The notes: generated by a model not told the origin, from the letters alone. A stretch of DNA of 64,000 nucleotides from Lolium rigidum (GCF_022539505.1 NC_061510.1:222230043-222294042), one strand, 5' to 3'. Numbered from the stretch's first letter, positions 34,605 through 46,599 are shown. Translations and numbers: made by a program.

Positions 34605-35075
34605 ATGTCTTCCTCTTCCTCCGTCTCATCAGGCCTCTCTTTCCAATCTTCTTCCTCGAGCGAGCAAGAGTGGGACTTTGACTACGTGCCAGATGGCCCA
34701 CCCGAGGCCCTCGTCGGGTTAGATGGTGACTTACCCCTGACCGATGGGGAGGACGACCTCCAGTTCCTCATCGAAGGGGAGCTGGAGAGGGAAAGAGAGG
34801 ACGACCTCCACTCCTGGGCGAACTCTACCTCCTCCGACGAAGAGGAGGAAGAAGAAGAAGAGGAGGAAGAGGAGGAAGAGGAGGAGGATGATTCCTCCTC
34901 CTCCGCTGGGTATCTGCCGGCGAAGTGCTTCCGTGCTTGGGCGGACAGCGAAGACGATGATGATGACGAGGAAGAAGAGGCTCCGGCCGAGGGCTGGGGC
35001 AGCAGCGATGAGGAACTCTCCGGAAGCAGCGCCGACGGCAGCTACGATGCCGACGACGAGGCCAGCGAGGATTAG
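34605..35075 (+). CDS. Acidic low-complexity protein, antisense ORF of T3
   Basis: 156 codons from ATG 34605 to the stop at 35075; an upstream in-frame ATG at 34527 adds 26 residues without acidic character. The protein is Ser-rich at the start (MSSSSSVSSGLSFQSSSSSE), then Asp/Glu-rich with an uninterrupted run of about 16 Glu coded by GAG/GAA repeats at 34841-34890, then mixed Ser/Asp/Glu. No fold or motif. It stands alone as one exon, antisense to gag, between the LTR and the plant-mobile-domain gene, and has its own AT-rich 3' stretch (35095-35180). Similar acidic ORFs are often annotated as genes in wheat; here the setting shows that it belongs to the element. Function unknown. Confidence 0.65.
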   Translation: MSSSSSVSSGLSFQSSSSSEQEWDFDYVPDGPPEALVGLDGDLPLTDGEDDLQFLIEGELEREREDDLHSWANSTSSDEEEEEEEEEEEEEEEEDDSSSSAGYLPAKCFRAWADSEDDDDDEEEEAPAEGWGSSDEELSGSSADGSYDADDEASED

Positions 35076-37995
35076 TAGTGTAGGATTAGTAGCTCCTGAG
35101 CAATCGGTTCTTCTTTTGTTCTTCCTCTCTTGAGCAATCGGCTCTTCATTGTAAAAACCCCTATTATTAATGAAGAAGTATTTCCAGTTAATTTTGCCGA
35201 TAGTCAAAGTCAACCAATCCCCCAAAAGAGCCGATGGCATCGCATCGGCCTTTACCATAAAACACGAGTAAGGCCAACCTAACTGCCCCTCCAAACGGTA
35301 ACCTGCGACCTCCGTCTGAGAAAGCAAACTCAGATCCCCAAATCGCTGCCCAAGCAGCTCCACGAATCTCAGATCTCAACCGCGCCGTCCCAACTCCACA
35401 GCGCATCAAATGGCGGAATCATCCAACGCTAACGCCATGGTCTCCGGTCTGAAGGTAATCCTTAACCGCCTCTTCGCCATTCGAATCAATGTTAGGATTA
35501 AACAGCAAACACCTGAATTAATGTCCTATTCTGTTATTAATTTTAGGTTTCAGACATCCTGCTGCCGCATCCTTCTCTCCCAAACTCTATGTGTCTTGGC
35601 CCCCGTTCTTCCGAGAGTCCCGCTCACTTAATCTCATGCGAGGCCAATAGAATCCCCTTCGTGAACTAGAATTTAGATCTGACTTCCTGGGACGACCGCT
35701 CGCGAGCCTCGGCCTAATCCTCTCGAAGGTTGGGTGGCATGGTACAGTAGAGTGTCTAAAACCCATTATGCCACCCGGGAAACGATAGGGATAGCCGATG
35801 CTTTGTCATTATCATTGTCTCCTCTTGAAAAGAATGAGAACATTCGAAAACCATCGGCTACTTTTGGTCTGATGCGCTGAATTGCTTCATGTTCGGCCAT
35901 GGCCCCATGACACCAACTCTGTTGGACGTAGCCATGATCACAGGCCTGGATATTGCATCCTCAAGCCCCTCTGCCTTTAAATTGCCAAAGGTCCCTTTCA
36001 CCCTTTCCTCCAAAACAGAGTGTACAAGCTGGGGCGCCTACCTCAGGCGTTATATGAAAACCAAAGGCCCTGTGACAGAGAAAGAGCACACGGCCTTCTT
36101 GAACTTCTGGCTGGAGCACTTCATATTCTGTGGTCCTTCACTCGCCCCAACCAAGAACTACCTTTCCCTGGCCTATGAACTCGCCAAAGGCACACAACTT
36201 GGCCTTGGCAAACTGTTCCTTGGAGAGGTCTATCGATCCCTTCAACTGATGTCTGTCAAACTGTTTTCCCAAAAGACAGTTAAAACAGGAGGCCCTCGGT
36301 GGTTTATCCGAGTTATGGGCTCAGCTGTACTTTCAGAACCAGATCCCAAACTTCCCACCTTTGGCCACCTGCACCTTCCCAGATGCTAATGGGAAGGAGA
36401 TCCGATGCACTAGCTATGGCCAAGCTCTGTATAGCCTCCCAGGCAGCAGGCTGATCCCTAAGGAAGCAGCAGAGTGGTTCAAGATCTTCTTCCAAGGCTT
36501 GGACAACCCCCTGTTCCTTCCTTACACTGAATCGGAGAACTTTGAGAATCCAGTCTCCTTCCGGTTAGACAGCTTCGCCGATGACGCTAGCACCCGGCAC
36601 TTGTACTCTATCATGATCCGTCCTTGCTTTCTCCCAGTTGGCATGAGTACCTCAAACAGGATCATCAAGCCTGGTTATGAGTCTTACCAACCGGTGGTAG
36701 TAGCCCGGCAGCTTGGTCTCGGGCAAGTGCCCCCACACTTCTTTCTCCACCACCTGACAGCAAGCAGAGCTGAGCTGCCTGACATCCTTACCGGCCAAAG
36801 GTGCTATACCTTCTTTGACGCTCTGGCCATTCCAATTCCTCACAACCTCTGCTTCACCACCACTACCGATGGTTTCGAGACTTGGTGGTCCATGTGGAAG
36901 ACCCACGCCTTCAGAAGAGCTCTAGGACCGTTGCTGAAGCAACTTGATGCCGAGTATGACGTTCCTGCACACCAGGTACCATTACATATAAATTTCTTGC
37001 AATGGCTCATGATGATTGTCTGTAACCTGGATCTTATCTATTGGCAGCAACAAGATGGCCCAGAGCCCACGCAAGCCGATGGCTCCCCCTTCAAATTCCT
37101 TCCACCAGCCCCGGTGGTTCTCTTCTCGCGAGCTCGCCACCCCTGAAGAAGGTCATAATGCAAAGCCAGCCGATTTCACCGAAATCGGCTCCCAAGAGTA
37201 AAGCATCCTCGGGGCCAGTTGCCCCCCGAGCCTCAATCCAAGCGAGGAAGGCGGTGAGGAAAGTAGCTGTCAGAAAGACCCTGAAGCGCAAAGCTCCTTC
37301 CCAAGAAAGCTTGCATGTAAGCTGACTCGTGCCTTGACTAAATTTATCTGTCCTCCCAGTCCTTCGCAACATGCTTGAACTTCTTTTACGAGACTTCCAC
37401 CGAAGAGAATTCCAGCGGGGAGGCACAGTCCAGCCAAAGGGACTCAAACCCGGGCAACTCCGGGAAATCCACCACACAGAGTCAGACGGACTCGCCAGCG
37501 TCGGCTTCTGGGAAAAGGTTGACTCCCGAACCTGTTGCTCCTCAAGCTCCGACCAAAACGGGGTCACGCGTGAAGCGTCGATGCGTCAAAAGGGCTCGCA
37601 AAGACCCACGAGTTTCCTCGCCAAGCCAGGAGGTTTCAAACGTAATTGCCTCACCAGTTCATATTTCATGCCGTCCCATTGCTACTTGGATCGACTCACC
37701 ATTTCTTTTGCAGACTAATGAGACCTCTAGCGGGGACGTTGAAGAGGTATTGATGCCATCCGCCACGCTAGACCTAGCCACCTCGACGAGCGTGGCTGAC
37801 CAAGTGGCTACCCTAGCCAAGTCCACCGAAAAGCCGATTATCACAACATCGGCTGCTCCTCCTACTTTGGGAGAGGTACACTCCACTCCCTTGGCTCTAC
37901 CCTTTTCTTTGTTGTATACTAATACTGCTCTTGTTCGTCTGTCAGGGTTGTGATCTTTCAAGCTTGCTGACGTTCGATCCTGAATCCATCGAACC

Positions 37996-38000
37996 AGCTA
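37996..38000. repeat. Target-site duplication, left copy (AGCTA)
   Basis: Identical to 43876-43880; flanks the 5,875-bp solo LTR. Confidence 0.92.
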
Positions 38001-39681
38001 TGTAACACCCCAACTTTTGCAACCTTGATTAATTATCCTGATTACAAAAATTAGGGGGAACAAAAACTTTTTCTAAAGACTAATTAGATGAATTGCCTTG
38101 ATTGTTTGTTGTGATGAATTTGCCTTGATCTGTTGGTAGATGTATTGTCTTGATTTGCTTGTTGAGTTTTGTCTTGAGCCACCTCATAGAACAACACCCC
38201 TAGTGGTTAAACAAGCAACTCACCAAATAAAACACATGTGTGGCTTAGGAAGAATTGTTTTCCTTCTTACTACATCAAACCTCTCTCCTGATGACAACAT
38301 GGGTGTGCCATCTTGATTTTCTCTTTGTGGTACAAGATAGCTCAATCATCCTTAATTCACAACTTTGTGATCTCAATGCATGGATCTCATCTGTGCATCT
38401 CCCTCTATAATTTCCACATCCTGCATGTCTCATTCTACCCTTGCATCACATATATTCAACTTGATCTGATACCCTATCCAATGATTCAACTCTAGATCAC
38501 TTCCTTCACTTTTACCTCTTGTTTTTATTCAAGTTTAATCTTCACAAAACCAAGAGTGGGAATGATGGATACATTTTGTAGCCACCATCTACCCTTGAGA
38601 ACACTCCTCCCTAAATTAGTTTCCCACCTCAAAAATCCTACAGTTTTCCTTCTCTAGTTTTGATCACAAAACTACTTCTAGTTTTATTAAAACTTTCCAA
38701 GATTTCTCTTCAAAGAAAACAAGGAACTGAAATGGGTTTTGTTTTTCATCCCATTTCTACCAAGTATTGATTTATAAAACAATACTCTCTATTTTGCTTT
38801 CCTTTTTACAAAAAGGCTTGTTATGGTATTTATACCATTTCTTGTTTTTTTTAAGATTGAGAAAACTCTACTTTACTTGAGAAAGTAAGTGGAACATTTT
38901 GAACTCCTATGTTCCAACTAGTTCTCTCTCAATATTTTCAAATTCCATTCCACTTGAGTTCATTACCAATTGTCCCCTAGACAATTGACGTGTTTCAAAT
39001 ACTTTTGAAACAAGTTCTATTCCAAATGACAACCCTTGCACATCTTGTGTACATCTCTAATCTACCCATTATGTTCCTTCATCCTCCAATTCTGGATCAA
39101 ATGGATGATCATTCGATACTTTCAAACCACTCCCAATTGACCTCTTATTTGAAGAGCAACTTATATTTCATTATGCCTATCTCACTCCTCTATTATTTTC
39201 CATCATCACCTTGACCTCATGAATTGATGATGTATGTCAATATATTCATCCTTGTGAGTATATGGTTACTTCACTCACCATCTCTCCTAGCCTTGCTCTA
39301 CCATTGTCTAAATCACCATCACCACCATCATCTCTTGGACACATCTTTTATCAGGTCAGAATGTCACCACCATCTACTTTAGCACCCTTGTGCATTAGTA
39401 TCACTTTGCCTAAAATTGTATATCTTTTTAGGCCACCATTTTAGTAATTTGTGAGGCACTCAACCTTGGGTGTCATGCATGTGTAGCAATTATCTCTTGT
39501 TGATCACTTGTGCATGGCCAAAAATATGTGGCCGGCCATGCCATGGCACACATGCATCATGCCTCTCCATTTCCCTCTCTCTCACATAATTACTCCACCT
39601 TGGGAAGCCTCTCCTCCTTTGTCCCTTCCCAATGCCACAAATAAATTCAGCTTGGGTCAAATATCTCTTCCCCAAACCAGC

Positions 39682-39745
39682 CTCCCAACTAACCCAATCA
39701 ATGAAGAGGCTACCTCCCAACCAACCCAATCAATGAGGAGGCAGC
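39682..39745 (+). repeat. Tandem 32-bp duplication carrying CCAAT motifs
   Basis: Two copies (39682-39713 and 39714-39745) of a CTCCCAAC.AACCCAATCAATG unit, directly upstream of the TATA box. Each includes CCCAATCAATGA, so the promoter has doubled CCAAT boxes. Confidence 0.75.
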
Positions 39746-39761
39746 CCACCCCCTCTCCCTC

Positions 39762-39769
39762 TATATAAA
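39762..39769 (+). promoter_or_regulatory. TATA box of the solo LTR
   Basis: TATATAAA within CTCCCTCTATATAAAGGGG, followed by a pyrimidine-rich stretch (CTCACTTGCTCTCACTTTTCC) fitting a transcription start near 39795. Confidence 0.75.
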
Positions 39770-42700
39770 GGGGCTTGGCAGCCCACCCCCTCCTCACTTG
39801 CTCTCACTTTTCCACTCCCCACTCTCTCCTCCACTCCCACACACTCTCCTCCTACCTCTCCCCACGAAATTGCTGCTCCTCCTAGCTTCATGGCCGGCCA
39901 TGGCCATGGAAAGCTCACCAAGATGCAGCTCCTTCCTCCCTCAAGCTCATCCTCACCATGAGAGCCTCCCCTCCATCTTCTCCCCAACCTTAGATGGTTT
40001 AATCTCCTCTTCTTCTCCCTCCATTGCTAAGATTGGATCTTGATGCAGGTGCATGTTGGTCCAAGCATGGAGAAGGTTGAGCTATCCTCAGATCTGAAGT
40101 TCTTGAGCAAAGTTCGTCCAAAACCTTGCAGTAATTTCTGTTTCTTGCTGTTTCAGATTCTGGTACGATCTTGTAAAATCCGCCAAATCTCGTGTGCAGA
40201 TCCAAATCGAGTGGTTCAAAGTTCTGCAGATAGGTATTGAAAATATCTACAACTTGGCGTTGGTCTCATCCTCAAATTCGTTACGGATTTTGCATGATAA
40301 ATAAAGTTCTGCAAACATGCAGAATCATTGTTTGTTAGATTTCTTCCGTTTTACAAAACCTTTTTGAGCAAACTCAACTTTGGGTGAAAGCCCTCTCCAG
40401 TACCTTCATTTTGGCGTTGGGTTCACTTCAAATGACCTAATGAAATTGAAATGGTTCACAGATCAAGATCTGGTCAGATCTGACTTTGTCGAATTAAATC
40501 AGGAGCTTGGAAACGAATTTTTGAATGAAACCAGTTGGGTAAGAACCACCTTTTCAATACCTTTCAGATGCAGCTGACCTCATATTTTTATGAGTTGTGT
40601 ACGATTTGTGGTGAATTAAACTTATTCTGTGTGTTCTGCAGACATGGCTGTTAGCTTTTAATTCATTAAAAATCCATTTTTGAACCTAATTGAGTGATTC
40701 CACTTCTGTAGGATTGCTGAATGTTTTCTTAATCATCTCAAACAAGTTTCAAACCTTTATCTGTTCTGCAACTCCATAGTTAAAGCAAATGGTGAAAACA
40801 TGCAGTAAACTTGTAAATCCATTTGTGAGAGTTTCATAAATAATTTGAACCCAAATCCAATTGCGTGTGAATCTCTGTTTAATTACCTTTCAAATGCCAG
40901 TGGCCTCATATTTTTAGGATGTTTCTACGATTTATGGCTTACAGATCTTGTTTTCTGTACAGTCAGATTCAAAGAAATTCCTAAAATTGTAGGTTTGATA
41001 TTTTTGGGTGTTTCCAATTGGGTTAGTCTTGTATTAGTACTGGCCATCTAGGAAAAATATTGTTAGTCTTTGTTCATGCATATTAAGTACTGTTAGTACT
41101 GTGTATGTGTGACATGGATTGTTGAACCAAAACTTTTTGGTTTGTTTAAAAACTTTAACCACCTCTTTGTATTAAAATTGTTCAACCAATGTTTTATTCT
41201 TGCAAAACAAAATCTCTGCAACTTAAACTTAATTCAATTGTTTGGCTTAAGTTTTCAAACGGTGTGGCATATCATTTACTTCCTATTCTTGTGTAGTGTT
41301 TTGTAAGCCTTATAAAATGGAGATGATGACTTCCCGCTTTTCCAAAAATGTTTCGAATTATATATTAAATGTTTGGGATGCCAAACTAATGCACTTGTCC
41401 TCTTTATGATGTTATCTACCAGGGGATACTTAGTTGTGCCATGGTGATACCGAGAGAGGCAATTGCTAAGTCATGGCACTCTCATACCTCTACTAGGTAA
41501 ATAAATGGGGTTTTCTAAATTAAAACTCTTGAAGTTGTTTTGTGATATCTATAAGTCCTTAGTATGTTATCCCTTGGCTGCATGGTTAGTTGTTGATTGT
41601 TGAATGTTGTCTTGTTGGTGCAATGTGATTGATTGTGTTCCTTTTATATTTTCCGGCGATAGATGCGAACAATTCCGGAGAAGAAGAAGAAGTGGAATCG
41701 GACGAGGATTTTATTTATGTTGTTGGGATTCTTATATTGATGGAGTTGAAGAAGTCCAGGGACAAATAAGCCAAGGCAAGCCATCTTTTGATCTCTGATC
41801 CGGTGTCTAGTTGGATGTCATTTGTTGATGTTCAAAGCACCTTCATTCTATGTGTGTTATTATCTCTATTTATGTCATCTATGTGTGTTTGCAAGTGGGG
41901 TACTCCCTAGTGGTGATGCTCCACTATTTGTCCTTGTGTTATGGGATGCATGGTAGCATGGCCGTGCTATCCCACTTGGTTATCTTGTATGCTCAACTTG
42001 AGCATGTTCCATCTCAAGATAGTAACTTACACCACACCCACCCCATTTGTAGTATAGAGGTATCATTGTCATGATCTTGGTGTATTCTCAACTTGAGAGG
42101 AGTATGCCGTGTACCATCTTGGAGAATATGTTGGAGAGTGATACTCCACTATCTAAGTTGTGTAGTTAGCACCACAAATCTGAGAGTATATTCCTCCTTG
42201 TGTTGTCATAATACATGCTTACCTTAAGCAAGTATGATCCACTCCACTACCCCTTTATACCTCATCTATGGCGTGATGAATCTCATCTCGGCCGTAGTGC
42301 AATACTAGTTCAACTCATGAAACTATAGGTTGGGAACCCCTCAAGGTTTACCTTGTTGTAAATGTTTATGAAAACCTTGGGTGAGGCAACCTTACCCAAG
42401 CGTATGGTTTTTGAAAGAAAAGGACCTTGACAAAGATGGTTGGAAAAAGGAAAGTGTGGGTGTGACTTGGGTTTTTTGAGAAAAACGACACATGGTTCTC
42501 TGTATTCGCCCGGAACAATTAACCCGCGCAACCACACTACTCCAACGTGGGCACGGGGCTTAGCTTGACGTTTGTTCTTCTTAGCATGAGGCACCGCACA
42601 ACTATACAAGGGTACGGTTACCCCCGAGTCCGGGTTGTCGTAGTTGGAGACAATAGTATAACGGGAGGCCTTCGGGGCTGACCCGTCCGGAAGACACTAT

Positions 42701-43136
42701 GGGTCTCCTGGCTTGGCGGTGGAGCCACGCTCAAGAGGAGGTGAGCTGCCACGGTGCCGGGGAGGTACATACTCCATAGGGTAGGACCTCTTGCTAAGTT
42801 GAATGGGCGAAAGGCTTCGACTGATTATCCGAGACTCGCATACTTCCGTATGACGAACCGGGGATGATCCCGGCGGATTTATCAGATCTTGTGGGGAAAG
42901 TGCGCACACTCTGCAGAGTTAAAACTATTCGAATAGCCGCGTCCGCGGTCATGGACGGTTGGGATGGCCGTTACCGAGCTGTGTCGAGTTTTGGTTTTGA
43001 AAATGATTTCCAAAGGAAATGCGTGTGTTGGAAGTACCGGAAGGGTACGGGAAAGATGTTGTGCCGACCATGTGGAGATGGTTGAGGAAAAATGAAACAA
43101 AATTGGGTGACCCTTCCTAGTGTTTTCATGTAGAGG

Positions 43137-43381
43137 AACTCTTCTTCAATAAAGATGTAGAGATGTCATAGTTTATCTTTTGAAGAATCTTCTTCAATAA
43201 AGATATAGAGATGTCATAGGACTTCCATCGCATCCGCATCAATTGAGATGCCGGAACGCTACCTCTTCTTTAAAGATATAAAGATGTCGTAGTCTATCTT
43301 TTGAAGTATCTTCTTCAACGGAGATATAGAGATATCATGAGTACACCATAGTGTCCGCATCACTTGAGATGCCGGCATGCT
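43137..43381 (+). repeat. Two diverged 122-bp tandem units in the solo LTR
   Basis: Units about 43137-43259 and 43260-43381 share CTTCTTCAA..AAGATATAGAGAT, TCTTTTGAAG.ATC and TTGAGATGCCGG in the same order. A shorter doublet (TATCCACAAGAGAAACT) follows at 43382-43440. Confidence 0.75.
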
Positions 43382-43875
43382 ATATCCACAAGAGAAACTG
43401 ATTCTCTTTCACATGCTGTATCCACAAGAGAAACTATTCTTCCTCTCTTGTCTCTTTTAGTTAGCATTGTTAGCACCTTTCTTGATGGTTTGCGAGTACA
43501 ATTCAAATGTACTCACGGCTTTGTCCCTGGCTATTTACTTGGCCAGACTTGAAGGAGTTCGACAGACGAAGAAGGAGTTGGCGACGTCTATGCGAGCTAG
43601 GAACGTCTTCCCAGTCAGTTGCCTGTAGGGTTATGGCTGATGACTTGGGTACTGCGCTGCTATAGTGATGATGCTACTCTGATGTTTAGTTAGGCCCTTC
43701 GAGGCTATTATGTAAGTATTGGTCATGTGACCATGTTGTAATTTTCTTATTTCGCTTTGTAATGGATGGTGTAATTTGATATCAGTTCGGTTATGTGTTC
43801 ACGGCACACTGATCATGGGAACGTGAACGGTATACATAACAGGGTATTTCGGACAGCTAGTCCGGGGTCCCCACA

Positions 43876-43880
43876 AGCTA
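43876..43880. repeat. Target-site duplication, right copy (AGCTA)
   Basis: Matches 37996-38000. Removing the LTR and one copy leaves the frame of the T3 antisense gene continuous. Confidence 0.92.
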
Positions 43881-44538
43881 CTTCCAAGGCAGGTGAAGAG
43901 CCAAGCCCTAGCACGGTCCATGGTCCACTCAAGCGTCTCAAGGCTTTGCTCTCCTCCTCAGTTGAGACCCTGGTTGAAAACCCCGAGGCAGTCAAGGGCA
44001 TCCTCGAAGCCATCCAGCCCCATATCCCGGTGACACTGCAGGTTAAGCTTTGGCCAGCTGTGACTCTGTCGGTCTTCAGGTCAAGGGTGCAGTCGGCTCG
44101 TCAAAGAATTACCCTTCGTCACGCCCAGCTTCCGTTGAGAGCCGATATTGCAGACAAGTGTCAACAGGTCAACGAGAAGAAGGCTGCTTTAGACGCCAAA
44201 ACTGACACTTCTGCCAATAGTGCCGAACTCGAGACCCTGCGCAAGGAACTGGAGAACCTTGAAGAGAGGGTCAGGGTGACCAAGCAACTTATCCAAGACA
44301 AGGAAAACCTCATTGCCCGCTCTCAAGAGGAAGCAAAAGGCCTCACAGCCGATCTGAAGACCGATCTGGCTGAAATTCGTGCCCTGAGCAGTCAGCTGGT
44401 GACGGGCAAAGGTGAGGACGACGAGGCTGAGATCGCCGAGGTGGATCGTATCCGTGCCGACGCCCTTCACGCCCTCAACGCGTTTCTTCAGTAGAGCCTC
44501 TCTGTGTAAACTGATAAATGTTTTGCTGAACTTGTCTA

Positions 44539-44657
44539 AAGTCGATGGCTGTGCATCGGCTTTTTACATTCTGAAGTCGATGTCTGTGCATCGGCTGTGA
44601 CTTGCATACTGTTGTCTTCGCATATTTTCTCAAGTCGATGGCTGTGCATGTGCTTTT
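44539..44657 (+). repeat. Three short hairpin repeats after the T3 antisense gene
   Basis: AAGTCGATGGCTGTGCATCG-like units at about 44539-44565, 44573-44599 and 44632-44657. Copies 1 and 2 pair CGATG with CATCG; in copy 3 the right arm is changed. Next to it, GTTCATCGCACAT is doubled around 44707-44737. This is the 3' UTR side of the antisense gene. Confidence 0.65.
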
Positions 44658-44794
44658 TTTTTTACTGGCCGATTTTTCTATCGGCCCCCAATATTTCACT
44701 GCCCATGTATCGCACATGTTCATCGCACATGTTCATCTAATTAGGTGCCCCCCGAGCCGAATTTGTCAGGTAACTGCAGATATCGGCTCTGTAG

Positions 44795-46595
44795 TTAGTC
44801 AAGGCACCGTATTTGAACGTCGGCTCCGTCGGGACCACCGTTGACTTCTTCCGGTTCATCAGCCGATGTAAACCCATACCCTAGCTTTCCGTCACCTGTG
44901 AGATCGACACTGAATACGGGGAAAACGTATGGTAAGGATAATATGGGCCGATTGCTGGAATCGGCCTTCATTTTGATTGTAACCAGGATTTTTGGGAAGT
45001 GCCGGAGCCGATCGCGTGGAACGGCTTCCTCTTTGTCCTTGTTATGAGAGCAGCTGCCCTCGTCTCTGTCCTTACCAGGGTGGTGCCCAGGTCCTACCAT
45101 GTTGATGTTGAACGAGAAACCTGGCTGGCACCTCCCAGGGTAAGTGCACTCCACCATGTTAACGGCGGGGAAGGGGTGTGTGTCGACTTTCATGGCGTAC
45201 TGGCTGAAAATTAGACACCCTTGTTCTATCGCCATTTGGATCTGCTGACGCCACACCCTGCAGTCGTTGGTGGTATGGGTGAACGTGTTATGCCACTTGC
45301 AGTATGGCTTTCCGTTCAGCTCCTGCGCCGTGGGGATTTTGTGGCCTTCGGGTACCTTTAGCCGCTTCTCCTTAAGTAAGAGGTCGAAAATTTGCTCAGC
45401 CTTGGTCACGTCGAAGTCAAACCCTCTTGGAGGACCTTGTGGCTTAACCCATTTGCGGGACACGGGGCTTGCCCCCGAGTCCATTCAGCCATCGCTACCT
45501 CTTGATCTCCCGCGAGCCTTCATCTTCATCTCGCCTCAACCAGGACCACCGCACGCTTGAATTTATCCTGGTACACCTCTGGGTGGCGCTGTTCATATAA
45601 TGACAGCTTCTGCACCATATGCGCCAGTGAAGGGTAGTCCGCTTGGGAGGCCACATCCTTGATCGGTGATGCGAGACCCACCACCGCCAACTCGATCGCT
45701 TCTTTTCGGTCACACGAGCCGAATATCATCGGTTCCTAACGGTCCTGAAGCGCTGGATGTATTCGACACCGTTTCTCCGCGCTTCGTCGTACTTGTGCTA
45801 GATCGGCAATGCCAGCCTCGGAAGCCTCCGAGTGATACCGCATGTGGAACTATTCTTCCAACTGCTTCCAAGTCCGGATTGAGTCCGGTGGCAGCGATGT
45901 GTACCACCCGAAAGCCGATCCTGTGAGGGACTGTGCGAAGAACCTCACGCGTAGTTCATCTGATGCTGAGATCGTGCCCAGCTGCGCCAAATATCGGCTC
46001 ACATGTTCGATTGAACTGGAGCCATCTGACCCACTAAACTTGGAGAATTCAGGGAGCCGATATTTGGGTGGTAGTGGGATCAAATCGTACTCGTTGGGGT
46101 ACGGCTTGGAATAGCCGATTGCCCTCCTTTTCGGCACCATGCCGAACTGGTCTCTCAAGATTGTACTCGATCTGATCCGCGGTGCTGGCTGCAGGAGTCG
46201 AACTCTGAAGATTCGCTGGAGTGGCATACTTAGCCAGCCACGCTTGCTTCTCAAGCTCTGAGCCAACTGCAGGAGTTGAGCTCTGGAGGTTCGTCGGAGT
46301 GGCATACTTAGTTAGCCACGTCTGCTTCTCAAGATCTGATCCAGAAGCTCCTCCTGCTGTTCCAGAAGTCCCTGCTGTTGCAGTCTGGTTCGTGAGTGCC
46401 CGATCATCTGCGGTCCGGCACGTATGTGCACGTGTATCCGTGAGGGGTCTCCTTAGGCGCCTCATACAAGAACTGGTAATCACTAGGGTCACCACCGATC
46501 TTGTAGACGACGTATGCCGGTGAACTCGGCACTTCTGGTGCTGCCAACGCGAACGGCAGCGGTGGTTGTCGTGGTATCGTCACGGCATATGCCAT
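44795..46595 (-). pseudogene. gag of T3, multiple frameshifts
   Basis: Starts at ATG 46593-46595 (MAYAVTIPRQPPLPFALAAP) and passes through several frames. The retrotransposon gag core is readable at about 46110-45850 (LPEFSKFSGSDGSSSIEHV, then ELRVRFFAQSLTGSAFGWY). The C-terminal part (45484-44795) is open and has the gag zinc-binding block YCKWHNTFTHTTNDCRVW of Tat elements, then an acidic tail that stops at 44795. Protease would follow in a complete element; here the antisense gene's 3' end begins instead. Gag would form the particle that packages RNA, so T3 may have supplied only gag and needed pol from elsewhere (inference). Confidence 0.72.
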
Positions 46596-46599
46596 AGGG

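Larger units (their letters stand above)
38001..43875 (+). mobile_element. 5.9-kb solo LTR (Sukkula/LARD-like)
   Basis: Starts TGTAACACCCCAAC and ends CCGGGGTCCCCACA, flanked by AGCTA on both sides. Its start sequence does not recur inside, and no gag, pol, primer site or polypurine tract is seen, so it reads as one LTR left by recombination between two. It has a duplicated CCAAT region (39682-39745), a TATA box (39762-39769), a 122-bp tandem duplication (43137-43381) and a short acidic reading frame (41668-41769). It interrupts the T3 antisense gene in an exon. Alternative: a very large coding-free element (LARD) with diverged LTRs; less likely, as no internal repeat is visible. Confidence 0.85.
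35410..44494 (+). pseudogene. Plant mobile domain gene, antisense in T3, split by a solo LTR
   Basis: Exons with GT-AG borders: 35410-35454 (MAESSNANAMVSGLK), 35547-36975, 37048-37316, 37360-37632, 37714-37875 and 37946-38000, continuing at 43881-44494 across the solo LTR and one target-duplication copy in the same frame. Exon 2 has the plant mobile domain (PF10536) signature GPMTPTLLDVAMITGLDI and a long conserved helical region to GFETWWSMWKTHAFRRALGP. Then come a basic region (KAVRKVAVRKTLKRKAPSQE), Ser/Thr-rich linkers with KRRCVKRARK, and a coiled-coil end (LRKELENLEERVRVTKQLIQ) to the stop at 44494. Breaks are TAG at 35667-35669, a frameshift near 36310 and another in exon 3. Host relatives such as MAIL1/MAIN act in the nucleus; the role in the element is unknown. 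Confidence 0.8.
33147..46595 (-). mobile_element. T3: Gypsy element with gag and two antisense genes, no pol
   Basis: Minus-strand order: gag remnant (46595-44795), then directly the antisense gene region (plus-strand genes 35410-44494 and 34605-35075), polypurine tract (34320-34331) and 3' LTR (34319-33147). Only about 300 bp lie between the end of gag and the end of the antisense gene, so protease, RT, RNase H and integrase are missing. A solo LTR (38001-43875) interrupts it. The 5' LTR is lost where T4 begins near 46600. The left end at 33147 is inferred from the TG and from the change to T2 sequence. Confidence 0.78.

Noticed and set aside
34605..35075. Host gene for an acidic nuclear protein
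   Set aside because: Sits between the LTR and antisense gene of T3, has no introns or conserved domain, and such ORFs are repeated in grass genomes with this element type.
34731..35363. 210-codon minus-strand ORF with hydrophobic run
   Set aside because: Reverse reading of the GAA/GAG repeat of the acidic ORF; the Leu/Phe-rich run is a by-product.
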